Assembly (NCBI RefSeq): GCF_043641665.1
Contig: NC_092189.1
Coordinates: forward strand, 8,325,333-8,389,332
Reading direction: 5' to 3'
DNA from: Enoplosus armatus
Taxonomy: Eukaryota > Chordata > Actinopteri > Centrarchiformes > Enoplosidae
DNA length: 64,000 nt
Below, piece after piece: positions 41,701 through 56,700 of the stretch (the stretch's first letter is position 1; the number at the start of each line of letters is the position of its first letter). A model generated the notes under the pieces. That model was not told where the DNA came from and did not search any database. It was given only the letters and a program-made list of their open reading frames with translations. A program made the position numbers and the translations under genes.

Positions 41701-44700
41701 CACATAAAATTTGTGACAGTAATAATCTCACTTTTAGAGCTAACTAACATTTTCTGTTTGGGGATCCTGTGTTGCTATATGTTGGGAAATGAAATTATGT
41801 GGGCCCGCTGTCATGATGCAGCCACTTGTAGAAAGGTCAATCCCTTACAATGTCAGTAATTCCTACCTTTTGCCATATCTTGGCAGTCACAGGTTGCTCC
41901 TCTGCCAAGCTCCCAAAACACTGTCAAACTCCAGTATTCGCAGCTTTTAAATGGCTTCTCTCAGGCTACAGTGACAAGACACCATGCAGCAGCGACACTT
42001 GAATTTACAACGCAGGGCAGGTTTATTTATATAAGACCTTGCAAACTCAAAGTACTTCAGTGTTCTGTACTCAGTTGGATACAAATGCGTTTTAAAACTA
42101 CAATTTAAGGGAAAATAAAATACTGTAAAATGAAATGTATAATAAAAATATACAATAGCTATAAAAATATATAATATAGCTGAAAAGGGTACGTTATCAA
42201 TACGTGATCTTGTGTTTCCTTCACTGGCAACTAAACACGCGGTAAACAGCGCTTTCAGACTAATTCCTGTACATACATTTTACATCAGTGTGAAAAGAAG
42301 CTCTACTGATTATAATAAGCGCCAGAAACTGCAGTAACTCATTAGCCAAGGCTCACCAGCTCTAACATTGCTACATCTTACCCAGAATGCAACATGTTCT
42401 CCCTGAAATGGTAGATAGTTTTGAGACACTCGTGCGCTGGAGAATGCGAAAACATTGTCAGACACTACTAGAAGCTTACATATGAGCCCTTTTCTTAAAG
42501 TAAATGATTTGTGTGGGAAAGGAAACCATCTTAGTGCCTTAGTGATTTTAGAAGCTGTTGGGTTAAGTAATTTAAAGCTTTATCTCAGACAAGATGAGGT
42601 TGATATTGAAGTAATCATAACGCAATTTACACATTATGTCTCAATTATTGGAGTATTCATGTTAGTCTGATTTAATTTGTTTTTAAGTTTGTTCATTCAT
42701 CAGAAAGGTCATGGAATGAACTGGATGCAAAGTGGTGTTTCTTTCTGGACATTAACCTGAATATCAAACATCATGTTAATTCATTAGATGTCAAGTTGTG
42801 TAGAAAACTACCTCCTTAATCTAGTTGTTAACAATGATTGCGCTACAATATGCATGTAAATGTCTCAGTGCTGCCAGCTTAGTGTGAAGGCTAGTTGTAT
42901 GTTCTGAGTGAGCATTTGGTATATATATACACCTGCCCTGACACTTTTTTATTTTAGCACAACTAGATCGAAGATCGTGTTGTCTGTGTAAACATGTCAG
43001 AGTTTCGGGGGGAGCAGTGCTGCGGCAGGTGCTTATGGGTAAACACACTGTACATCCCTTTCATCCTGGATTTGGACCTGATTCCATGCATCCTAACACC
43101 TTTTTGCTATAATAGGCCATTGTGGCCATTTAAAAAAGCTGAAACCAGCTAGCATACAAACCGGCTGCTAGTATGTTGTTGATAAAAAGTCAACTAGGCT
43201 TGACACGCTAATTACATTATCAGCTTAATATGCGATATATGGACATGACCTCAATCATTTTGTCTGACCTTGATACTGCCCGTTGTGTTTAGATGCGTGT
43301 TTGTTTACGAACGTCACCAAGAATGTCTAAGAATTTCACCAACATTATACAGCAGGGTTTTCCCTACCATTATAAGACTTGGGCGCAGTGCCTAAGCTGA
43401 ATAAACATGTTTGAGACATGTTTTGCTTTCATTTCCGCTCTCTGTGTCGGAGTTTCACTGTGGGCGGGGCTCAGTCAGCACACAGACAGTGAACTAGGTG
43501 AATTGAAGTTAACGTGCTACTCGAGGCTAGTAGGTATTTTTCCTGAGGACTGCATAATTCTAGCCAGAAAGTTTGGAAGAACAAGTCTAAATGAATGAGC
43601 CGGTATGTCAACTTTGTTTAAAAACATTGGCAATGAAAAGTGGCAAAATAATATTTGTCGCAATTTTTTTCTGGGACAATATATCGTCCAAGAAAAGTAG
43701 TTATCATGACAGGCCTAATGTCAACTTTATTCCTGCCAAGTGAGCCATTTGCTACACCAGAAAGTTTTTTTTTTTTTGTTCAGAAATTCAATGAGTTTTA
43801 ATGTTGACTTGCTTGCAATTCTGCGTTTGCTGTTCTCAAACAAACATTGGCTGAAATTTTAATTAGCAACTCTGCTAAAAATGTTTGTTCCGATTGCGTA
43901 GTGTGTTGGTGGTACAGTGGGTGAAGACAGCTCAGTGGCTAGCCAGTAACTTGTTTCCGTTGAAACACAACAAAAATATCTGCTTGTACCAAAGTCACAG
44001 CCTCTGTGAGAGCTCAATGTCCACTTTGCTCATGTAAGAAAGAGTTAAACCTAAATAGGTGGAGAGCAGTTATTTTTGTTTTGAAGTGTGATTCACAGCT
44101 TTAGAAACGGTTATTGTTTCAGAAATGTCCAAATAGGCCTTCCAAATAAAGGTTAGAAAAAGTGATCACCCTCAGTTGGTTTCTTTGTTTTCAGCTGAGA
44201 TATTTACAGTGCGTCAAACCCTGATGTATGTTCAGTCTGTTTTGGTTCAGTGAACGTCTCTTATCCTCCGAGATTAACATGATACAGTATAACATTAATG
44301 ATCAACTTCCTCGACCTCTTGTTTCCCTCTGCCTCTGGGACTATTGCGAAATCCTGGTCTGAGAGCCATACTAAGTTTAGCTTGAGTCGCAGGCCTAGTG
44401 GTGGAAACACAGGAGGGACCACAAGGACTGGAGCTCACTTCTGCCTGGTTAATGGATGGGTTGAGGCTGAGGCCGAAAAGTTCAAAGCCGACACTTTTCT
44501 TCTTCTCTCTTGGCTCTTGCTTCATTTTTACACATGCCCTTAAAACGTATGTTACCACACTCAACACAAACACTTGAATGGTTTCACTGGTTGGGAAACG
44601 GTCCTTGTTCTGTCTTCTGAAAGAGATCTTTCAGTATAGGTCATTAGCAAAAGCAGTTTTTTCCTCCTGCTTGCTCTTCCCTCTTGTTCCCCTCTTTGGC

Positions 44701-47700
44701 TTTTCTTTTTTTTTTTTTTCTCATGACAAACACACATCCACAAACACATTTTGCTCTCATATGGCATTTTGTTTTTCTCCCAGCTGTGCTTTTCTCTCTT
44801 GCTAACCACCATCTCCAGTTTCTGTTTCTCTCACATTCACTGCCTCTTACCCATCTATAATTCACATGGGATGAGACCTTTTTCTCTTCTTAGCATTAAC
44901 AGCCTGAACCTATGTCTGCTAGCATATAGAACTAACATTACCTCCCTCACTCTGTTCATTCTAGTTCTGGTCACAGATCTGTCCTTACCTGGACTTTCCC
45001 ATAGTTACCCAGTGAAAATAGAGAAATAAACCTTACATTTGACCCAGTCATTGGCAAAATTGTAGAAATTGAGAATCATAGATGGTGTATTGAAAGTAGT
45101 GAAAAAAAGATATTAAGCCATATTAACAAATGCTTGTGTGTGTTTTCTGTGTCTGTGTGTGTGTGTTTTTTTTTTTTCTTCTTCTTCCTCTTTGTGTATG
45201 CTGCTACTAACCCTGGATTGGATTGACTGGACTGGACTTGCTTCTTCATCTGGTCTGGTGTGGTTGTGCTCCCCTGTGGTTTGCCTTGCCCTACGCACCT
45301 CTGCCCTTTTGGTGTTTGGCAGGCATCGGTAAACTGTCCACTGCCGATGGTAAAGCTTTTGCAGACCCTGAGGTGCTACGGCGACTGACATCATCTGTGA
45401 GTTGTGCCCTGGACGAAGCTGCAGCAGCCCTGACCCGTATGAGAGCTGAAAACACACTCAACGCCGGCCAAGCCGACAAGTATGTATCTTGCCCATACTG
45501 ACACTGGCATATGCCAGTTTATCTTGTACACAGTTCCATGTAGTAATAGATAAATTAATATACCCTAATAAAATCATTCTCTTTTTCTCTTGAATCTGAG
45601 TTGCACAACACAGTATGTATGCACGTATGTGTGTGTGTTTGCTCCTTAGAAGTGATTGCATAATTGTGAGGCGTATGTGTGCTCACCTGTCACAGTGGCA
45701 GTAATTGTAGCAGTCTGGTTATTTTCAGCCGTAGTTTAGCGGAGGCGTGCTCAGATGGGGATGTCAACGCTGTGCGCAAATTACTGGATGAGGGACGGAG
45801 CGTCAATGAACACACAGAGGAAGGGGAGAGCCTGTTGTGTCTCGCCTGCTCGGCTGGCTACTATGAACTCGCACAGGTATGTGAAAGGCATAATCGTGAT
45901 TTTGCATGTTTGCAGTGTGTAGTATCTGTACACTGTTTTGTTATGGGTTTTTGCCATTGATAACAAGCCTCCATCCACGTTTCTGAACCATTTCATCGTT
46001 CATCCTTAGGTTTTGTTGGCTATGCATGCCAATGTGGAGGACCGGGGCATCAAGGGGGACATAACACCACTTATGGCTGCTGCCAGCGGTGGTTATGTGG
46101 ACATAGTCAAACTGCTTCTGGTCCACGGGGCAGATGTTAATGCACAGTCCTCCACGGGTAAAACCCCTCTTCATCTCTCTACAATTAGCATTATTCCACT
46201 TACTCACTGAGTTTTGCAGCCAGATTAATCTCGCCACTGTCTTCCAGGCAACACAGCTCTGACGTACGCATGTGCTGGTGGCTTCGTGGATGTTGTAAAG
46301 GTGCTGCTGAAAGAGGGTGCTAATATTGAGGACCACAACGAGAACGGACACACACCTCTAATGGAGGCGGCCAGTGCTGGCCACGTCGAGGTGGCCAGGG
46401 TACTCTTGGAATATGGCGCCGGAATCAACACACACTCCAATGAGTTCAAAGAGAGCGCTCTCACACTCGCCTGCTACAAAGGTCAGAACTCAAATGATAG
46501 TATCTGTCCTGTTGATTTCCTTATTTAGCTTCTGTGCCATTAACATGCTCTTTACTCATACTTTGTTAACAGAGATAAAAGGGTTAGAAAATGTTTGTTT
46601 GTCCTATGCAGGTCACTTGGATATGGTGCGTTTTCTGTTGGAGGCTGGAGCAGACCAGGAACATAAAACAGATGAGATGCACACAGCACTAATGGAGGCA
46701 TGCATGGTGAGCATCTGACCCAAACCATTACCTAAATGTTTTGTTCTCAGGGTCAGTTTACACTGCCACTTATTTTGTATTTACTTGTATTTTTTATGTT
46801 TCAAACAAATAATGCATTTGTTTAAGTAAAATTTAGTTGACAAAAAAAGTTTTACTTTTTCAACAATAATTTCTTTCCATCCTTCCACACTCAGAAGCAT
46901 TTTGACAGCACTTAAGTGGGGAAAAAACACACTGTTATGTCCCATGATCATGATTTCAACCATCTCACCCGCTAGTTGAGAGTTTAATGGTGTTTTCATG
47001 TAGGCTAGTCCACTCAAATAATTGGAAATTGGGAATAATTGAAGGGATGTGCCTGTTTTTTTTCATTATTGTGAATGTAGCCGTACAGAAAGAAAAAGTA
47101 TGATCCATTAAGAGTCATCAGCAATTGTTTAATAATCAAATTATAGCACCCTCTTTTGAAAGTGAATTGTGAAGAACCAAGACTCGGACTCCTGCAGCCT
47201 AACTGTAAATGAGCTTAATTGAAAAGTGATCCCATATATTTATTCAGGTGCTTATCTCTACATTCTCTGTGTGTCTCGCTGTCCCAGGACGGCCATGTGG
47301 AGGTGGCACGGCTGCTGTTGGACAGCGGTGCGCAGGTCAACATGCCAGCCGATTCCTTCGAGTCACCCCTTACCCTTGCAGCCTGTGGAGGACACGTGGA
47401 GCTGGCAGCCTTGCTCATAGAGAGAGGAGCCAACTTGGAGGAGGTGTGTGAAGAGACAGACACCTAAATACCAACACGGAGAAAGACCATAGAATTCAGG
47501 AGAGGATGCAATACCCAGTTATCTTTGGAGCTGTGTATATAAATATAAATTATGTAGCTGCAGACCAACTTTTGATTTCACACATCCTGCAATAGAGAAC
47601 AGCCTCCAACTCTTTGAAAGTCATTCTGCCCAGCTATTATTGGCATATATTGTATTGAATGCTATATCAGCCAGAGTCTTAAAATGTAACTAGAAACTAG

Positions 47701-50700
47701 ATTTTCGATAAGAATGTGTTTCTGAAATGGGAATGCAATTTGTTATTGACATTTTAATGTAATTTATGAGACAAACTACAGAGTTTATCTTTTAAAAATA
47801 AATCTTGCATTTCTTTCAGTGTAAGAAAGAAAAACAATTTGGTCATATTTCATTATTATGCCGATATTTAAATCTCAATAAACTCAGCTGGCAGTGAGGT
47901 AGCGGACTAGATCACATGATGCCAGGCCAAATGACATTACTTCAGATTCTTTGTGGTGTGTCCTCTACACTCACACATTTCAGGTAAACGTGTCGACTAT
48001 GGTTGAAATGTTCCATTGTGAGAAACACAGACTCAAAAGACAAGCTGAGTTTTACACCAGTAGTAATCTTGCAGGGAGTCATACTTGCCCCTGTGTTTTC
48101 TTATCTGCTGCCGTTTCTGTTTGTGTCCAGGTCAATGATGAGGGCTACACCCCTCTGATGGAGGCAGCTAGAGAAGGCCATGAGGAGATGGTAGCACTGC
48201 TGCTGGCTCAAGGTACGCAAGCTTTGCTCCTACATCTGGGAAATGGAACCTTAATGTCAAATGCCTTTCCAGTTTCTAGTGTGCACTTGATTGGCCATGA
48301 TTGGCCATGATCAGGACTCTTTGCATTTGTCTGTTTATCTGATAATCAAGAGTGCAAGTTTTGAAATTATATTGGCATTGATTTATTAAAGCATGAGTAT
48401 TTTTGCACTTTGTGAAACAAATCAGTCACTAATCACAAACTGTTGTTGTTCTGTTGTCCAGGTGCTAACATCAATGCTCAGACAGAGGAGACCCAGGAGA
48501 CGGCTTTAACACTAGCATGCTGTGGGGGCTTCTTGGAAGTGGCAGACTTCCTCATCAAGGCTGGTGCCGACATTGAGTTGGGCTGCTCCACGCCTCTAAT
48601 GGAGGCTGCACAGGAAGGCCATCTGGAGTTGGTGAAATACCTACTGGCTGCAGGTGAGCAAGAGGAAAGGAGGCCTGGAGCTGCAGATCTAGGAGAGCAA
48701 AGTGACAAAGAGTATGCTTAGCTGCATTAAAAAATGTGTTGGTTATACCTCTGTTCTTACAATCCTAATCTCTTTGGTCTTGTCATTCAGGGGCAAACGT
48801 TCATGCCACCACGGCAACGGGTGACACAGCACTGACGTACGCGTGTGAGAACGGACACACTGATGTGGCGGATGTGCTGCTGCAGGCTGGAGCCAACTTG
48901 GTAGGCCATACTCCTAAATCCTCTTGGTCACTTATGATTGGCCCTTTGTTTTACACAGGTTTAGAAAACAGATGCGTAATGAGTCTTTTTTGTGCAAATG
49001 TTAATTGATCGAATTGGACTCAGTCTGTTTTGTTTTGTTAAGTCAAATGTTTCTGGACGTATAGAACTCATAACTCTCTTGTTTAACTTCTAGACTAAAC
49101 TAAGTTTTAACAAAACACATCTTCACCTTTTTGTCTTCCAGGAACATGAGTCTGAAGGGGGACGGACACCCTTGATGAAGGCAGCAAGGGCGGGACATCT
49201 CTGTACAGTGCAGTTCCTTATCAGCAAAGGTGTGTTATTGACAAGCTGTTCAGATTAGACAAGTTAAATGTACTATTTTTGGAAATCATTATTTGTTTTT
49301 GCATAAATTCAAGTTATTGAGTCTCTTTCTTGTAGATTGTAGATGTAGATTGTTGATGCATGTTTAAAAGTGGTCATTTTAAGCAGATATGTAAATTCAG
49401 TTCGATGAATTTAAATATGCACAAGACTTTTCCTTGCCATTCTGTGTGTTCACTAGTCTATGTCTCTGCAATTTCCAGTTTCCCTTCATGTTGTTTTGGT
49501 CAATTTCGACTACATTGTTTGTATATGGCAACATTGTGAGGAGAGATATGTGAAGCAACTCTCCAATTCATACAATTTGTTTAGTAATAGGCAATTTAGT
49601 ACAGATGAACAAGTAATGATGATGTGATTATATGAGATCAAAAGAAGATTAGGTTTTATTGATTTCAACACTTTGACTGGAAGATGCTTCATCCTAGAAT
49701 GATTTACACCCTTGGCTGATCAATATGAAAGTGATAAAAAGAAAAGCCTTTTTTTATGCAGTGTATTGTGCACTAATGCACCTACCTTTTGTAAGTGATA
49801 AGACACTAGTAATAGATTAATTAATTGTTACTCAGTACAGTACTTGTTTGAAGTTTTCTTAAAAAAACATTTTTATGGGCTTACCCATCCAAATGACGGA
49901 ATACTTGTTTGGACATACAATTTCTCCCTAATTAATTTGGCTGAAGGAGTTTGCCTTTGTAAATGGAATGATATGACTCATATCTCACACACAGTGAGTT
50001 TGTGTGTTTACCCTTCTTCTTCTCTTGTCCAGGTGCTAATGTGAACAGAGCTACTGCCAATAATGATCACACAGTGGTGTCTCTGGCCTGTGCTGGAGGA
50101 CATCTGGCTGTGGTGGAGCTGCTGCTGGCACATGGGGCGGACCCTACACACAGACTCAAAGTAATGAACACACTCTGGATATAGATCAGACCACAAGATT
50201 TATGCTTGTCCGTGTGTGTAATAATAACACATCATTGATCCCACGAATGTTTTCTTTGTAGGATGGTTCAACCATGTTGATAGAAGCTGCTAAGGGCGGC
50301 CACACCAATGTGGTGTCCTACCTGTTGGACTACCCCAACAACATCCTGTCTGTCCCAGCCCCTGACCTCTCCCAGCTCACTCCCCCCTCGCAAGATGCCT
50401 CTCAGGTAAAAACATCAATAAATCAAATTTTTTTTATGTTCTTCTGGGGAATAGGTCTGTTTTTAGTAAGAGGCAAGTTGAACAGTTGTTTTGGATTGCT
50501 AAAGACTAACATGTCTTCTGCCGTAACAGGTTCCTCGTGTCCCATTCCAAGCTCTCGCCATGGTAGTGCCCCCTCAGGAGCCAGACCGTGCCCCATCAAA
50601 TATCGCCACGCCCCCACCCGTCTCCAGCAAAGGTAATCAGTGCTACAAGTCCTGTCACTCAGTGTGACTTCACTAAGCCCAGTTTCATTTTATTTTATTG

Positions 50701-53700
50701 TTAACCCATCCTAAACCTCAACTTCTTCAATCCCTTTCGTTCAAATCCAGGCGTATCCAAACAGAGACAGGCAGCCCTTCAGCCCGGTGTTCCCAGCTCA
50801 GTTGGCCGGGGGCCTGAAGCAGAGCCTCTGCCGCCCTTCCACTTGTGCCAGCCTCTCGAGTGCATTGTGGAGGAAACGGAGGGAAAGCTGAATGAGCTGG
50901 GCCAGAGAATCAGCGCTATTGAGAAGGCCCAGCTTCAGTCACTAGAGCTCATTCAGGGGGAGCCGCTCACCAAAGACAAGATTGAGGAGCTGAAGAAGAG
51001 CCGAGAGGAGCAGGTATAATCCTTAAGATCTGAACTCCTTTTGAATCTTCTTTTCAGTATTTTAAGTAAGATGGATATTACCTTACAAGCAAATGTGCAC
51101 TTACATGTCATTTTGCTTGCATTGCAACGTATCAGAAATTAGTCAAATAAGGATGTGGCTGTTGCCCACTTAGGTGCAGAAGAAGAAGAAAATCTTGAAG
51201 GAGCTGCAGAAGGTAGAGCGCCAGCTGCAGCTGAAAACACAGCAACAGTTCACCAAAGAGTACATGGAGGCGAAGGGTTTAAAGGAGGAGCAGGAGGCCG
51301 GACAAAGCCAGGGCCCAGGCCCGGGTCCTGGAAGTACGACTTCTGCCCCAGGGCCCCTTCCCACCACAGCAGGTGCCCTTGTACACACCAGCTCTGACAC
51401 GGATGAAGAGGCCATCAAAGATGGGGAGCAGGAGGAGCAGCCAGGAGAGGAAGGGGAAGAGGTCAAACTCTCATCATAATAATATAAAAATCAAAAAACA
51501 AAGTAACTGACGTCTAACACTGTGTATTACCCTAGAGACTGAAGATGTTTTCTATACATTTTCAGGAAGAGGAAGACGATGACGAAGAGGAGTGTTCGGA
51601 GGAAGAGGCAGATGGAGAAGAAGACGATTATCCCAAGCTTCCTCAAGTGGGCACAATCCTCTACAGGGATGGGCCTCAGCCTCCACAGCAGCCTCCTCTG
51701 CCCCCCTCGCCACAGGCCCAACCCCAGCCTCCACCTCCGCCTCTTCAGGCTGCCTTCGTCCCCATCCAGCCCCTGCCAGACTACAATCCTGCAGACTACC
51801 CGGGAAGCACCAGCCCAGAGCTGCAGAGGGTACTGGTGGGGCAGCAGATGCTGGGCCAGCAGCAGCAGGGTCAACAGTTGGCTGGGTTAGGCCCAGGAAT
51901 GATACCTCAGCAGGCCCCAGATGGGCTCATGGTAGCTACACCTGCACAGACGCTCACAGACACGCTGGATGACATCATGGCAGGTAAGTGTAATTCTTTT
52001 TGTAGTTGACTTGAGTTGATTCTTATTGGATGCAAGTGTCCGCTGAATCCCTAATCTGTATGTCTGTTTAACTTTTTTTCTTTATTCTCTATTGCAGCTG
52101 TGAGCAGCCGTGTGCCCATGCTGAACACTACAACCTCACCCACACCCCTGTCCCAGCCACCCTCACAGATGCCCGCAAACATTGCCTCGCCCCCTTCAGT
52201 CCTGCCCCTCTACCCTTCTGTTGACATAGATGCACACGTAAGACACAAGGCCAATATGCTTGATCTTTAAGATTGGCATTGCAAGTGAGTACATGTATAC
52301 AGAAAGCCCTCCACCCTGTTAAGAGATATTGTTTTCCCCACAGACGGAGAGTAACCATGACACAGCGCTGACGTTGGCGTGTGCAGGAGGACACGAGGAG
52401 CTTGTGTCTGTCCTCATTGCACGGGGAGCCAACATTGAGCACCGGGACAAAAAAGGTATGAAAGTTTGACAATAAAATGGGCATGAAAAGCACCTCTAAT
52501 GGTATTACACACAATAGGAAGATATGAATTGGATTTGAATTCATAATGTGTTTCATATGTTAAGTAATGAAAAAAACGTTGCATTCCCTCTTTTCTCCAC
52601 AGGTTTTACTCCTTTGATCCTGGCTGCCACTGCTGGCCACGTAGGAGTGGTGGAAGTGCTCCTGGACAAAGGGGGTGACATTGAGGCTCAGTCAGAGAGA
52701 ACCAAAGACACGCCGCTCTCCCTGGCCTGCTCTGGGGGACGCCAGGAGGTAAACACATTGTCTTTCAGTTTACCTTCACAATGGTGACACACCTGTTTGA
52801 CGTTTCCCTGGCTTTAACTTTCACTTGTGTTGGTCAGGTGGTTGAGTTGCTGCTGCTTCGGGGAGCCAATAAGGAACACCGCAATGTTTCTGACTACACG
52901 CCTCTTAGCCTGGCTGCTTCTGGGGGTTACGTCAACATCATCAAGATACTCCTCAACGCTGGAGCTGAGATTAACTCCAGGTGAGCAACAAGAACCACAG
53001 TATTCAATTTGGCCCCTTGTCATGAGTGAAACATGTCTACGGATATTAGGTTCATTGTCTCCTTAATCTGAATTTGACGTTCGTAGTTCCTGAAAGTGAA
53101 TGAGGTTTCACTTTGGAGACACTTAAGCTTTTTAAACCAAACGGTGCCAAACAAATACAACATCTCTGCTCTACAAATCTGCTTTTGTGTTTTAGCCACA
53201 CCCAAAAGTAATAGCATAGTGATTACCTCTGTTATAAATGAGTGAGAAAACGGTAAGGCAGTAACTTCAAAACCAAGGCTTTATAGCAGCTGCTACTTTG
53301 ATAAATGCTGCTCTGCTAAAAGTGAAAATATATGCTAAGTTGCTAAATTGCAGTGAAATGATAATGTTGAAAACTGAAACCAAGACAAATCCAAGTGATC
53401 CATGTCGTGCTTTTCTTAGTGCACATTTAACAGTTAAATGTTTTATTTTGGTTTATGGTCTCTAAATGATTTATTTATTTACTTTCTCCCCAGGACTGGC
53501 AGTAAGCTGGGAATCTCTCCTCTGATGCTGGCGGCTATGAATGGTCATGTACCAGCAGTGAAGCTGTTGCTAGATATGGGCTCGGACATCAACGCCCAGA
53601 TTGAGACCAACAGAAACACAGCTCTGACCCTGGCCTGTTTCCAGGGGCGGGCTGAGGTCGTCAGTCTGCTGCTAGATCGCAAAGCCAACGTCGAGCATCG

Positions 53701-56700
53701 AGCTAAGGTGAGGAGTCTGGATCACATGGACTTAATAACTTAATTGGTAAATATTTTGGGCCTACACTGGCTGAGCCGGTGATGCAGCTGGCTATCTTGC
53801 TAAGTGACTTCTCACTTCATGCAGACTGGCCTTACTCCGCTGATGGAAGCAGCCTCAGGAGGTTATGCAGAGGTCGGCCGAGTGCTGCTGGATAAAGGCG
53901 CCGATGTCAACGCTCCCCCTGTCCCCTCATCCAGAGACACTGCCCTCACCATTGCTGCCGACAAGGGCCACTACAAGTTTTGTGAGCTGCTTATCAACAG
54001 GTGAGTGCTCTTTGTGTTTCTGTACAGAACCATGTTCTAGTTTTCTTATGAGATGATCAGTTGCATCTGTTGTTGAGTGAATTAGGCCTTGATTTTCCTG
54101 CAGGTGAGTTGTTTGATGCTGTGTAGGACTGTGTAGAATAAAGCCCCATATTGCTGTTTTCATTGCAAATTGTGCTTTTTTCACATCATGTTTTATATGT
54201 TACCCAGCCCTTTTAGCTGCAATGCCTTTGTGTGACTCCTTAAAGAAACACTTCTTCTTGTCTTTGCAGGGGTGCCCATATCGATGTACGAAACAAGAAA
54301 GGGAACACTCCTCTCTGGCTGGCGGCAAATGGCGGTCATTTTGACGTGGTCCAGCTCTTGGTGCATGCCAGTGCTGATGTGGATGCAGCCGACAACCGCA
54401 AGATTACCCCACTTATGGCTGCTTTTCGCAAGGTGCAGAGTTTACCAAAATCCTGATAGTGTGTCATGCAACTCTATAAAATACACTAGAAAATAATCTA
54501 CTGTTAAAAAAGGTACATTAAAACACATATATGTAAAAACACAATGAAAGCTACGTTAACGGAGCACCAAGTACTCAATGGTGGACACGGAATTAGGGTT
54601 AAGAAAGAAGAGAAAAAACTTTGTAAGTGCATTCCACATGACCTGTGAAGGTCAGAGATTGGTCTAGCACAATCCCCAAGTACTTAAAGGAGCTCACTTG
54701 CTCCACCTCCTGGCTCTTAACCGTAATTGGTGTAAATAGGAGGTTTGACAGGTTGTTCTTGTTGCCATCTAGACACATTTCTTTTCATTTGATTACATTC
54801 AACAAAAGATGACTGTCATCAAACCACTTTACGAGTTCTGTAACATGGTTAGTGTGCATGCTTAATGACTGTACATTGGTAAGGAGTGCCACCAAAGCCA
54901 TGTCATCTGCGTACATCACTAATGTGAGATTTTCTATATTCATTTATTCTATATACACAAATTCATTTGTGTAATCTGAAAATAAGATTGGGATAGAATG
55001 CAACCCTGGGGGGCCCCAGTGTTTAAAACAAGACTTTGGCGAGCCTCTGGTTACTAACCATTTTACTTAACATTTTAGGGTCATGTGAAGGTGGTGCAGT
55101 ATCTTGTGAAGGAAGTCAACCAATTCCCATCAGATATTGAGTGCATGAGATATATCGCCACCATCGCTGACAAGGTAGGAACTGATTTCCTTTTCTGTCA
55201 TTAGTCTGCTACATCTATTGGACTTGAAGATGAAACTGATGAAGATGTTAGCAGAGCTTTAACTCCAGCTGTTGGTTTCCTGTTGTTGCAGGAGTTGTTG
55301 AAGAAGTGCCACCAGTGCATGGAGACCATTGTCAAAGCCAAAGACCAGCAGGCAGCCGAGGCCAACAAGAATGCTAGCATTCTCCTCAAGGAGCTAGACT
55401 TGGAGAAGGTAATGTCAGACCCTGTGGCTGTGCTTTGGGAAGTTATAGCATTCTGAATACACTGCATGGATGAGGACAAACATGTTTTATTATATGACTC
55501 TGTTGTGTTTTTCAGTCCCGAGAGGAGAGCAAGAAGCAGGCCCTGGCTGCTAAACGTGAGAAGCGTAAGGAGAAACGCAAGAAGAAGAAGGAGGAGCAGA
55601 AGAGGAAGCAGGAGGAAGAGGAGGGGCAGAAAACCAAGGAGGAGTTCTCTGAGATGCAGGAGCAGAAGGAGGATTCAGCTGACGGTAACTTTTTATGACT
55701 TTTGTTTTAAGTTTGTAGACTGTAGAATTGTAGTTTTTGAATACTTGGTTATATTATAATAGAATGTTGTGGTTGGTAACCGTTCCTGTCTGAATTGTAC
55801 CCATTTCTCCCCCCTCAGAAACTGATGTTCCTATTGAGCCTCCAAGTGCAACCACCACCACCACCATTGGTATATCTGCCACCTCCACCACTTTCACTAC
55901 AGCTTTTGGTAAGAAGCGAGCAAGTGTGGCCACTACCCCGAGCACCAATCGCAAGAACAAAAAGAACAAGACCAAGGACTCTTCGCCCAACGAACCCATC
56001 ATATTACAGGATCCGCAGGTGAGCACTACAGCTTTTATCAACGCTATTCTTTATCTTTGCTGACTCATAATGTGCTTTGTAGATGTGATTATCCAGACTA
56101 AAAGTACCTGTACTTGTGTCTTCCCTCTAGGTTGCACTAGCACAGCACAAGGCTGACAAGAACAAGATCCATGGTGAGCCACGGGGCGGGGGTGGGGGAG
56201 TGACAGGTGGCAACAGCGATTCTGACCCCTTGGATAGCACCGACTGTGCCAGTGAGAGCAGCAGCAGCGGCGGCAAGAGTCAGGAGCTCAACTACCTCCC
56301 TGACCTCACCTCCTCCGCCTCCTCCTACTCCTCCTCTTCCTCCTCCTCCTCTTCCTCAGCCCCCCCTTCAGGAGCAGCCCAGTCCCTGGCCCTCCTGCGT
56401 GGCCCAGAGAAGAGACACTTTCCTCAGCCGCCGACTGATGGCAAGGTGGACAACAAGGTCACAGTCTCCATCTCAAAACCAACGCAAAAGTGAGTCCCTG
56501 ATGAAGCGGAGGACATTTATCATCAGACATGCTCTGTCTGTCTGTCTGTGTGTGTGTCTGTCTGTGTGTGTGTGTGTAGCTGCTCATCTAGGGAGAACAA
56601 GCTGAGTTTTAAAATGCAATTTTTATGTATGAACAGACTTGCATTCTCACTGTAATCTCTAGCTTATTTCAAAATGTTTCCAAGTGTCAACCTACATTAC

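Larger units (their letters stand above)
39234..45322 (+). other. ANKHD1 intron 2
   Basis: 6.1 kb intron, AT-rich. It holds a large fold-back element, two recognisable dispersed-repeat fragments and a polypyrimidine-rich end near 45160-45200. Open frames at 44.3-45.5 kb overlap on both strands and are not supported as exons apart from exon 3, which starts at 45323. Confidence 0.8.

Noticed and set aside
51592..51972. 126-codon plus-strand frame inside ANKHD1 exon 18
   Set aside because: It is a frame-shifted shadow of the acidic and proline-rich exon 18. The real frame joins exons 17 and 19 in phase.
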